DNA from: Chamaecrista fasciculata | Taxonomy: Eukaryota; Streptophyta; Magnoliopsida; Fabales; Fabaceae | Length of the DNA: 64,000 nucleotides | Assembly (NCBI GenBank): GCA_003254925.1 | Contig: QANZ01023381.1 | Span: forward strand, 1-64,000 | Direction: 5' to 3' | Part shown: positions 19,973-29,162 of the stretch, piece by piece | Numbering within the stretch: position 1 is the first letter of the stretch | Layout: each line of letters begins with the position of its first letter | Program-made: the position numbers and the translations under genes | Notes under the pieces: model-generated | Seen by the model: the letters and a program-made list of their open reading frames with translations, nothing else | Database searches by the model: none | Told to the model about the DNA's origin: nothing

Positions 19973-21589
19973 ATGGCAACCCAAAATCATCATCACATTC
20001 ATCTCTTCCTCTTCTTCCTCTCCCTCCTTCCTCCTCATTCTCTATCTCTCTCCTTACAAGACTCATTCCTCCATTGCTTCTCCTCCTCCTCAAACTCCAA
20101 CACCTCCATTATTTCCCACATCATCCTCACTCCTAACTCATCCTCCTACCAACCCACCCTCCAATCCAAAATCAAAAACCTCAGATTCTCAAACCCCAAT
20201 ACCCCAAAACCCTTCCTCATCGTCACTCCAACCAACACTTCCCACATCCAAACCACAATCCTCTGTTCCAAAAATCAAAACTTTAATCTCAGAGTCCGAA
20301 GTGGAGGCCACGACTATGAAGGCCTCTCCTACGTTTCAAACCAAAAACAACCCTTCATAATCCTCGACCTCACCAACCTTCGATCCATCGACGTCAACCT
20401 TAAAGATCAAACGGCGTGGGTTCAATCAGGAGCCACTCTCGGAGAATTGTACTACGCCATTGGTAAATCAAGCAACGTGCATGGCTTCCCCGCCGGAAGC
20501 TGCCCCACTGTCGGTGTCGGAGGCCACGTCAGCGGCGGCGGGTTTGGTACTATTTTCAGAAAATACGGTTTGGCGGCGGATCAAGTCGTGGACGCCGAAA
20601 TAATTGATTCCAATGGGAGAATCTTGAACAGAGCATCTATGGGGGAAGATCTTTTTTGGGCTATACGAGGTGGAGGAGGATCAAGCTTCGGTGTAATCAC
20701 TGCATGGAAAGTCAAAATCGTCTCTGTCCCACAAAAAGTTACCATCTTTGAAGTTTCCAGAACCTTACAACAAAACTCCTCCAATCTCTTCATGAAATGG
20801 CAGAGCATCGCACACAAGCTTCCTCAAGAGATGTTTCTTCACGCCTCCATTGGGGTTTCCAACGTGTCATCTTCTAAAACAGTACAGATTTCATTCACGG
20901 GGTTGTACCTAGGACAATCCGAAAGCGTCCTGTCTTTGATTAACGACAAGTTTTCAGAATTAAACTTGCAGAGGAATGATTGCATGGAGATGAGCTGGAT
21001 TCAGTCTGTGATATATTTTGCAGGGTACTCTGTAAATTCTTCATTGGAAGTTTTGCTTCAGAGAAACCAGACGATCCAGAGCTTTAAAGCGAAGTCTGAT
21101 TACGTCACTCAAGATATCCCTATGTCGGGTTTAAAGGGTTTATGGAGGATGTTGATTGAATTGGAATCGCCGTCGATGATAATAACGCCTTATGGAGGGA
21201 GGATGAGTGAGATTTCGGAGTCTGAAACTCCGTTTCCACATAGGAGTGGGGTTGTGTATGGAATACAGTACTTAGTGTATTGGGATTCAAGCGAAGAAAT
21301 TGAGACAAATAAGCATGTGAAGTTGATGAGGAAATTGTATGCGTATATGAAGCCTTATGTGTCGAAGAATCCAAGGGCGGCGTATTTGAATTATAGGGAT
21401 CTTGATTTGGGAGTTAACAAAGGGAACAATAATAATGGGAGAGGGGATTATGAAGAAGCGAAAAGATCGTGGGGTGCGAAATATTTCAAGAGTAATTTTG
21501 AAAGACTGGCCAAAGTGAAGGCTCAAGTTGACTCTGCTAACTTTTTCAGGAATGAACAGAGCGTCCCACCTTTCCCTTCTTCTTCATGA
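19973..21589 (+). CDS. BBE-like FAD-linked oxidase (BBE-b)
   Basis: This is a paralogue of BBE-a (538 residues, about 92% identical by hand count) with the same intronless structure. A signal peptide covers about residues 8-28. Covalent FAD residues are His113 in SGGHDYEG and Cys177 in GSCPTVGVGG; Val180 at Cys+3 predicts oxygen reactivity. GIQY and NYRDLD (Tyr474) are kept, as is the Gly in place of the active-site lysine. Differences from BBE-a cluster in the signal peptide, in a loop near residues 296-310 (two extra residues, SN) and near 415-442, the latter close to the substrate side of the BBE domain. The duplication includes at least 1.5 kb upstream. It acts in the secretory pathway, wall or vacuole; substrate unknown. 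Confidence 0.95.
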   Translation: MATQNHHHIHLFLFFLSLLPPHSLSLSLQDSFLHCFSSSSNSNTSIISHIILTPNSSSYQPTLQSKIKNLRFSNPNTPKPFLIVTPTNTSHIQTTILCSKNQNFNLRVRSGGHDYEGLSYVSNQKQPFIILDLTNLRSIDVNLKDQTAWVQSGATLGELYYAIGKSSNVHGFPAGSCPTVGVGGHVSGGGFGTIFRKYGLAADQVVDAEIIDSNGRILNRASMGEDLFWAIRGGGGSSFGVITAWKVKIVSVPQKVTIFEVSRTLQQNSSNLFMKWQSIAHKLPQEMFLHASIGVSNVSSSKTVQISFTGLYLGQSESVLSLINDKFSELNLQRNDCMEMSWIQSVIYFAGYSVNSSLEVLLQRNQTIQSFKAKSDYVTQDIPMSGLKGLWRMLIELESPSMIITPYGGRMSEISESETPFPHRSGVVYGIQYLVYWDSSEEIETNKHVKLMRKLYAYMKPYVSKNPRAAYLNYRDLDLGVNKGNNNNGRGDYEEAKRSWGAKYFKSNFERLAKVKAQVDSANFFRNEQSVPPFPSSS

Positions 21590-22259
21590 GAGATTCTATA
21601 TATGGTGAATTAGACAGGGAGATTGAACTAGTTGATATATAACTACGTATGTATGGTCAAAACTTCATTTTGATATTTGAATTATAAGGATCAAAATGGA
21701 ATTTTAACCAATTATGTGTTTGTTCTCTTGAATGTGGAGTATACTATATATGAAGGTGTTTATTGTGGTGTGTTTTGTTGTCTTTGCATGAACTAATATC
21801 ACAAAGCAAGCTCTTGATTAATTAATTAAGTACCTTATTTTATTAATTTTTAGCTGACTCGATCCAATATATATTTTACAATGACGATATGGTTGCAACA
21901 CGTACCCAATATATGATCAATCATTTTCAACTCTTGCGATTATAAGGTATTTCTCATTAATTTATTTTTTAGTTTGAATAAAAAAAATTTCTGTTATTTT
22001 CTTCAATTTTTTTTTATTTTATGGATTGCACATCACAAAAATTTAGACTGCTTTTAAATTGTATTTTTTAAAAAGTTTTAATCGCTTTGAAAAATAAAAT
22101 ATTGGGAAGAATAGTAGTTTGTTTGATAGAATTGTGGCCTAATGCTCATGTCTGACTTTTGTAGAGAAATATTCACTTCAAAGTAGAATTATTATTAGAC
22201 AAAATATTCTGGTCACTTTTAAAATATGAATTCAATTTGGTTTGTACTTCTCATAAGTC
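21590..22259. other. Intergenic, no gene seen
   Basis: This is the 3' flank of BBE-b and AT-rich sequence. No repeats or coding signal could be recognised. It does not match the 3' flank of BBE-a beyond about 30 bases, so the duplicated unit ends just past the stop codon. Confidence 0.4.
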
Positions 22260-22274
22260 AATTATATCCTTAAT

Positions 22275-22912
22275 AAAAACCTCTCATTCTTAAGAGAAAA
22301 TCCTCTTCGTTGTGAGATTTTTTTAGAGTGAAAATTTGGGTTTCTGTTATCTCAGCAGACCCTCATTTTGGTTATAAAGTTTTGTGGCGATAGCGTTTTG
22401 AATTAGGGTTCCTATGTCGGCATTTTGTGACGGCGAATCTGGATTAGGCATTCCACGACGGCTTCTGACTTCCACAACAATTTCCTGGTTTGGTCCTGAT
22501 TTTTTGGTGTTCTTCCATGGCGTCGTTTCGTTTTATTATCTTATTATTATTGCTTTAAGTTTGTTTATGTCTTTTTTTTAGAACAACCATTGGGATTGCC
22601 TGCTGCTGCCCTGTTTGGAAGGGTTTGTCTCTTTTAGATGACTTTATTCATGTTTCCTGTTTTTTATATGGTTGTAGCTTTATTTGGATCCCTAGATCCG
22701 CTAACTTGGTAGTTGATTATTTTGCCAATTTGTCTAAAACGAGGATGAGTCCTCTTGGATGGGTTGTAAACCCCTCACCTTCGTCAGTTGATATCCTGTC
22801 TAGTGTTACTGTTTATACTAGGGAGAAATTGACTATTTTTACTTTGTTTTCGTTTTATACTGTGCTTGGCTTTACCTTGCTTTTGAATTAATTATGTTTT
22901 AGGCAAAAAAAA
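22275..22912 (+). mobile_element. LINE-derived non-autonomous element, 638 bp
   Basis: It has the same composite build as 5752-6390. A 5' leader (TCAGCAGACCC and on) is joined to the last part of a LINE ORF2 with RNase H end motifs (IWIPRSANLVVDYFANLS) and then poly(A). The target-site duplication AATTATATCCTYAAT is at 22260-22274 and 22913-22927 (14 of 15 match). RT and endonuclease are absent, so it must have used another element's machinery. Confidence 0.8.
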
Positions 22913-23038
22913 AATTATATCCTCAATGTTTCACATTTAAATTAATTATAGTCTAAATTGGGATTACAATAGATAAATTAAAAGAATTAAAGGTATAATT
23001 GAAATTTATCATATGCTTTGAAAGTATTAAGAATATTT

Positions 23039-23041
23039 GCA

Positions 23042-23078
<37 letters not shown>

Positions 23079-23143
23079 NNNNNNNNNNNNNNNNNNNNNN
23101 NNNNNNNNNNNNNNNNNNNNNNNNNNNNNNNNNNNNNNNNNNN
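23039..23143. repeat. ATT microsatellite running into an assembly gap
   Basis: About 12 ATT units end in 65 undetermined bases (23079-23143). The gap was probably caused by the repeat. Confidence 0.9.
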
Positions 23144-23144
23144 A

Positions 23145-23396
23145 TTTTAAATTTTTCATTTTAGTCCCTATATAATATGTATCCATGGACCTATTTGTAA
23201 TTTTTTGAAAATTTTTTGGGGTCAATATGTAATTTTTGCAAAATTTGTTATGGTTAAAATTACAAAATAGCTCCAAAGGGTACCAAAGTGTTAATGGAGA
23301 ATACCACAGGGTACCAAAGTGTCAAGTTTCAAACCACAGGGTACCAAAGTGAAATAGGGTTAAACTACAGGGTACCAAAGTGTAATTTACCCAAAA
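23145..23396. mobile_element. Right part of a GGTACCAAAGTG-type TIR element
   Basis: The phrase AGGGTACCAAAGTG occurs four times and ends GTGTAATTTACCC. The inverse of this end begins the sequence at 7082 (GGATAAATTACACTTTGG). The left end is unclear because of the gap. Confidence 0.55.
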
Positions 23397-24884
23397 ATAT
23401 ATAAAATAACATGTTATAAAACTAATAATTAAAGATTGTAATTAAAAAAAAAACTTCCTATTAAATATATAAGCAACTTTATATAATTTTTTTAAGATAA
23501 TAATTTTATACACAAGTAATTAATATTATACTGATTTGTATGAAAGAAACCACTAGTAGGAAAAATAAAATTGCCTAATTATTTTGAAAATATTAATATC
23601 TACTCATTAAAAGTTGAAATAAATTTACATTTAACGCACTATGTAAAAAAAACTTTATCCATTAGTCAAACTAACATTGCCAAACGTTAACTTGCAATGA
23701 AACTAATTTCATTATTAACGTCAGTTTTGTATTCATGTAAACCAGTCAATAGTGAAATTTGAATTTCAGTGCACATTAATGGATAGCTAGTAGTATGTCA
23801 GATTGACTAATGGATTAAATTACTTTGATTGAGGGTATTAAATGTAAATTAGTTCCGAAGTTTAATAAATAGAGATAAATGTCCTTTTAGGAAGCTCTCC
23901 ATCCTCTTGTTTTCTTTATTCAAATTTCAAGGGAGTAAAAATTTACTTGGATTATATCAGATTTGTTAAGAGTTTTTTTTTTTTTGGGGTTGAAAAGCAT
24001 CAATCCCAATTATATTATATCAAAGCCAAATGACAATAACTCAAATCTAATAATACATGAAGAATAATCTGCAAATATTGTTGAACTAAGGAAACAAATA
24101 AGAGCACAAGTGATCCTATGTAAAAGATATCTTCAGAATGAAAATTATCATCAATATTGGTACTGCCAACAAAATGCTTACTATTATACTCCACGCATAT
24201 GAAAAATGTAGTGTTCTTCACGAAATAAGATGTCATAGACTTCTCTATAAATTTGACAGTAGATTGAAAGCTTCTTGGCGTAGATGTTCAGATCTGAGTC
24301 GATCTAGTAATAGAACAAATCTTTCCTAGAGATTAGAGAAAGAATAGAACGAGAAATAAATTTGGATAAAACTACCATTAATTGGGGACTAAAAATCTGA
24401 CTTATTGAATGAAAAAAACAACTAAAGAAGATAAAAATGAAAATAGGATCCCTATAACAATCAATGAAAGAAAATGAAGATGAACGAAGAGTTTTGATGA
24501 AAAAACTGACCGAGAGAATGAGGGAGGAGCATGTGCGAGAGCAGTTTACAACGGGTCTTTAACAATCAATTAAGAGTTTATACATAAGTTGCTCATCTAA
24601 AATTTTAATTTAAGACATTGTTACTTTTAAACCTAATGTTTTTCTTATTGTCAAATTTCATTGAATATTGTTCATGTGATTGATTCCTTTTATTTTCAGT
24701 TTTTGTGATTACAGAATACATTGTAATAACTAATAACTTTGATTATCTATCGCGTATAATTACAGCCTTACAGGTAGGCGATTGAACTTACTTGGTGAAT
24801 AATTGAGTAATTAATTGTGTTTCAGATCTATCAAAATGAATATTTTTGAGTAAATAACTGCGTTTCAGATCTATCAAAAAGGAT
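23397..24884. other. Intergenic, no gene seen
   Basis: AT-rich sequence. A T run at 23975-23985 followed by non-repetitive sequence to about 24330 could be the poly(A) end of a retroposed sequence on the - strand, but I recognise no domain in it. Confidence 0.35.
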
Positions 24885-25421
24885 GAGAGTCGAGTTTTTC
24901 CTCAAACCCCTCCTCACGAGGGATCACTTCTCTCTTTCATGAGAGATTTCACCTTATTTCATATTAGTGTTATCGGCGGTGCCTCCTAGCTTTAGTCTTA
25001 TGTGGTGGTGCTCTTTTCTGTGTGTCTTCTACGGCAGTGGTTTTCAAGTTTAGGTGGTTTTCGACGAGTTTCCTTCCCAGATCTGTGTGTTCTCCGCTCA
25101 TGTTCGTTTGTTTTCTGCGGCGGGTTTTGTGACGGAGACGTTCTAGATCTGGTCGAGTTTTTTTTTGTTTCCTTTATATGTTTGTAGCTTTAGTTGGATC
25201 TCTAGATCTTAACTTGGCAGTTGTCTTGCCAATTTGTCTGACACAAAGATGTGTCCTTTTGGATGAGTTGCAAACCCCCCACTTTCGTCAGTTGATGTTC
25301 TCTTTAGTGTTCTTGTTGATGCTAGGGAGAGATTGAATTATTTTGCTGTGTTTTTATTTGTACTGTACTTGACTTTGCCTTGCTTTTAAATGAATTATAT
25401 TTTTTCAGGCAAAAAAACAAA
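24885..25421 (+). mobile_element. LINE-derived element with a different leader
   Basis: The 3' 250 bases match the tails at 22650-22912 and 5752-6010 (GATCTCTAGATC, TTGCCAATTTGTCTGACAC, GGCAAAAAA), with poly(A). The first 280 bases are a different GC-richer leader. The target-site duplication ATCTATCAAAAAGGAT is at 24869-24884 and, one A shorter, at 25422-25436. Its ORF2 is truncated and broken. Confidence 0.75.
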
Positions 25422-25436
25422 ATCTATCAAAAGGAT

Positions 25437-26657
25437 TTTTTTTTCTAATTATCTTAAATAACTTATTTATCTAGATATACATTTTTAAAATTTATTTATT
25501 ATATATAACTTGAATTATATACAGTACATTTTACTACTGGCTCAACACAATTCATTGCACCAGTGAAAAATGATAGAATCCGAGCACAAAAGCAAATTCT
25601 GTCTCAATTGATAGATGTTATTGAACATAAATGACTAGAATAATGTTTTTGTTTAATTACTTTTTGTCAAAAATAACAGTATTAAGATAATTATAATATG
25701 AGATAATAACTATTAAACTTTTTTTTGGGCAAAATCATGATTTTTCTTTTCAGAAAGAATACCTGGACCAGTAACACCAGCGGTCTCTATCGTTTTGATG
25801 CCAAAATCCAAATGAACCAAAAAGAAAGAATTAACAAAGACATTATGCACGTGTGTGTGTGTGTATATTATGTTATTTATGTACATCTCTTATGTTATAA
25901 ACTAATAAAAAATAAGTGAGCACGTCACCTCCACCATGAGTGTGAGATACAGAGACAGGCTGGACTGTAACATTCCACTTGCATCAGATTCCAATCCTTC
26001 AATCATCAATGAAACATACAATATCATTTCAGCATAATCAACTTCAAGAGAGAAAAGATTAAAAAAAAAAAATAAACTGCTTAATAGACATCATAGTGTC
26101 AAAATCAAAACTAAAATGGGACACTTTGTAATTATTTTGGGTGCTTATATTGGTTCCAGAAATCTTACTATTCTAGGAAGACTGTGTATCACTCAGAATG
26201 ATTATTACCATCTCAGACCAAATTGTGACCTCTCTTAAATCGAATTATTAGTCTTTCTGTTTATAAATAAACTTCGTACAAGTCAACTTGTTACAAAATG
26301 CTTCATAGTTTTTCACCAATGAGCTTTCCCAATTTCTCCTTAAAGAAACTGGGAAAGGTAATAGGCCAGGTTGAACAATTTTTGGGTTCATTTAATGGCT
26401 CTACTTTTATTTAAGAAGTCCATCCACAAACTTCCAATAAAAAACTGAAAGGTAATAAGCCAGGTTGAACTATCAATGTTATCATTCAACGTCAAAATAA
26501 AATATTATTCAGTTGATGAATAATACATCACAGAAAATGCCATATATAAAATGAACAAGATGATGCTAAATCAAAAGGCCATGATAGAAAATCAGCCCAG
26601 CTTATCATTCATCTCAAGAAATTTAAAATGGAATTGAGACCAAGCAATCACATAGTT
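25437..26657. other. Intergenic and BBE-c 3' flank
   Basis: There is a GT microsatellite at about 25850-25865. The part from 26090 is probably the 3' UTR and flank of BBE-c, with a small repeat (AAGGTAATAGGCCAGGTTGAAC and a near copy at 26450). No gene seen. Confidence 0.4.
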
Positions 26658-28292
26658 TTAACTCCCAATGGCCTTACTTGGCAGTAGTGGAATACTCTGT
26701 TGATTCCTGAAAAAGTTTTCTGGATCAGTTGCTGTCTTAATCTTCACCAGCCTCTCAAAATTGTTATGGAAGTACTTGACTCCATAGATCTCACCTTCTT
26801 CATAGCTGTTCTTATCAGATTTGTTATTGCTGATACCAATATCAAGGTCCCTGTAATTCAAGAAGGCCCTCCTTGGATTCTTGGACACAAATGGGGTCAT
26901 ATAACTGTACAGCCTTCTGATCTGAGATGTGTAATATTTCTCTGCTGCATCTCCAGGCTCTTCCCAGCTCACCGAGTACTGAATCTTGTACAAATTCCCA
27001 GCACGATGAGGGAAAGGCGTTGCATCAGATGAGATCTCATTCATTTTGCCTCCATAAGGATTGAAAACCAAGCCTGTTTTCCCCAGTTCGATCATCTTCT
27101 TCCATATGTATTCCAATCCATCTCTGGGAATTGGGATCTGTGCATAGTCAGATTTCCTTTTGAGGAAAATTGCCTTGTCGGGATTTCTATCGAGTAGCTT
27201 ATCTGGTTTGGTGCGATTGTCAAAATTAGCCCACCAAACCATAGAATCAATCCAACCCATTTCAGTAAAATCCTCCTCCTTCAAACCCAATTGAGGAAAT
27301 TCCTTCTTCAGCAATGTCACAGCCTCATTAGCCCTCCCAAGGAACGAGCCCACGACTGAAACTCTTACGGTTTTCTTCTTCTTTATGGTCACAGGCTGCA
27401 AGAGCAACCTCATGAAAAGCCTATTATCCGTATGTGGTGCAACTTGTTGCCATTGTACAACAAGATCAGTGGCACCCTCTTCCAAACTCTTCTTAACCTT
27501 AAAAACAGTAACTTTCTCTGGTACTGAGACCAGTTTAACTGTGTACGACAATATGACTCCAAAACTAGCTCCTCCTCCCCCTCTTATAGCCCAAAATAGA
27601 TCCTCCCCCATTGATTTTCTGTCAAGAATTCTACCATTAACATCAACAATTTGAGCATCAATAACCTGATCAACAGAGAGCCCATATGTTCTTAGCATAT
27701 TACCATACCCTCCACCACTGAGATGGCCACCGACACCTACCGTTGGACAAAGCCCTGCAGGAAACCCATGAACTTTACTCTTCTCCCAGATTCTGTAATA
27801 CACTTCTCCAAGCGTAGCACCTGCTTGAATCACAGCAATCTCGCTTTGGATATTCACAGTGACACTACGGAGATTGAAGAGGTCAAGGATGATGAAGGGT
27901 TCATCAGAGACATAAGAGAGACCCTCGAAGTCATGGCCTCCGCTCCTGATTCTGAGCCGAATGGGAATGGATTTGGCGCAAATAACAGCAGCCTGAACAT
28001 GGGATTCTTGAAGAGGGGTGACAACAATGGAGGGTTTTGGTGTGGAGGAAGTGTTGAAGCGTGCATTGCGAATGTAGGCTCGGAGGATTGAGGTGTAGGA
28101 AGGGTTGGTTTGAGAGAAGAGTGTGTTGGATAGTTGAATCGATGATAGCTTGGTTTGGTTGGTTAGACAGTGAAGAAAAGTAGGATGAACAGAGTTTTGT
28201 GATGATGGGGATGCTAGTGGTAACAAGGAAGAAGAGAGAGTGATGAGAAGAAAGAGATGGGAAGCGACGGTGTTAACATAAGGTTTCCCCAT
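26658..28292 (-). CDS. BBE-like FAD-linked oxidase (BBE-c)
   Basis: This is a third intronless BBE-like enzyme (544 residues) with a signal peptide at about residues 10-29. SGGHDFEG carries His120 and GLCPTVGVGG carries Cys182 for bicovalent FAD; Val185 at Cys+3 predicts an oxidase. GGGGASFGV and the C-terminal KIQY keep the lysine seen in monolignol-oxidising relatives, unlike BBE-a and BBE-b. The NYRDLD tyrosine is Tyr480, but the residue three before it is Phe477 where the other three have Tyr. A basic loop KKKKTV lies near residue 308. It is divergent from the + pair and closer to BBE-d, which lies 870 bases upstream on the same strand. The product is secreted; substrate unknown. Confidence 0.95.
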   Translation of the reverse strand: MGKPYVNTVASHLFLLITLSSSLLPLASPSSQNSVHPTFLHCLTNQTKLSSIQLSNTLFSQTNPSYTSILRAYIRNARFNTSSTPKPSIVVTPLQESHVQAAVICAKSIPIRLRIRSGGHDFEGLSYVSDEPFIILDLFNLRSVTVNIQSEIAVIQAGATLGEVYYRIWEKSKVHGFPAGLCPTVGVGGHLSGGGYGNMLRTYGLSVDQVIDAQIVDVNGRILDRKSMGEDLFWAIRGGGGASFGVILSYTVKLVSVPEKVTVFKVKKSLEEGATDLVVQWQQVAPHTDNRLFMRLLLQPVTIKKKKTVRVSVVGSFLGRANEAVTLLKKEFPQLGLKEEDFTEMGWIDSMVWWANFDNRTKPDKLLDRNPDKAIFLKRKSDYAQIPIPRDGLEYIWKKMIELGKTGLVFNPYGGKMNEISSDATPFPHRAGNLYKIQYSVSWEEPGDAAEKYYTSQIRRLYSYMTPFVSKNPRRAFLNYRDLDIGISNNKSDKNSYEEGEIYGVKYFHNNFERLVKIKTATDPENFFRNQQSIPLLPSKAIGS

Positions 28293-29162
28293 TGCTAGGT
28301 GTTTTTTTGGGTATGTTTGTCTGATTGGATTATGGATTTATCTTCGGCCAAAAAAAAAAAANAAAAAAAAAAAAAAAAGGATTATGGATTTATCCACACC
28401 GCCAATTTCGATGGTCGTGTAGTGTGTAGGGGCCACGTTTCAATTTCTCTGTTCTCTCCAAGCAATAATATATGACAACTACGTTCTGTGACTGTGATCC
28501 ACCGACGATTGGGTCAAAATAGTCAAATAGATATATTACTTATTGATCCAGATAAAAACTTTACTGTAGTTTACTATTTATTTGTATCCATTTATAATAT
28601 TACAATAATTTTATACTTTTTTAATTAGTACAATTATACATTAGTATTTCTCAATAAAGAATAAAAAGTATATACTAGCAACATTTAAACTGATATATAT
28701 GTGAAACACTAAATGAATACAAAAAGTAAATTATCATCTATATACAGCCTAATTAACTTTTAAACTAATAGACTATTGAGTTTATTAAGTTTTAAGTATT
28801 GATTTTGGAGGATCAAATTAGTTTTTTTTTTTTCAAATAATAGAACCTTTTTGTTTAAATAGTGAAAAGAAAAGGAACAATCAAACAAGGTAAAGAGGAG
28901 AAAACAATACAGAACATGTATTTATAGCTTTCCACAGCATGACAAATTTACTGATTTCATGTACACGTATCCATTAAGAAATTGTTGCTAGCTAATTGCC
29001 ACAAATAGTGTTACAATGATAAATTCTTATTTAGAATAACAATTATGCATCTTGGCAGCAAATAATTCTCTAGCCAATCAATTAATTTTCTTACATTTTC
29101 TAAATCTGACCTTTAATAATCAGTCAGATTACCATCACTGAAATTGATCTTCATGGCATCTT
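28293..29162. other. Spacer between BBE-c and BBE-d
   Basis: This holds the BBE-c promoter region and the BBE-d 3' flank. A poly(A) run with one undetermined base lies at 28350-28378. The remainder is AT-rich with no repeat recognised. GGATTATGGATTTATC occurs on both sides of the poly(A) run (28327 and 28379), as if a short retroposed tail had inserted there. Confidence 0.4.

Noticed and set aside
24015-24236. Possible coding stretch on the - strand after a T run
   Set aside because: No domain was recognised and the frame is short. The T run alone is not enough to call a retroposed gene.
26700-28091. Open frames on the + strand inside BBE-c
   Set aside because: They are antisense shadows of a well-supported BBE-like gene.
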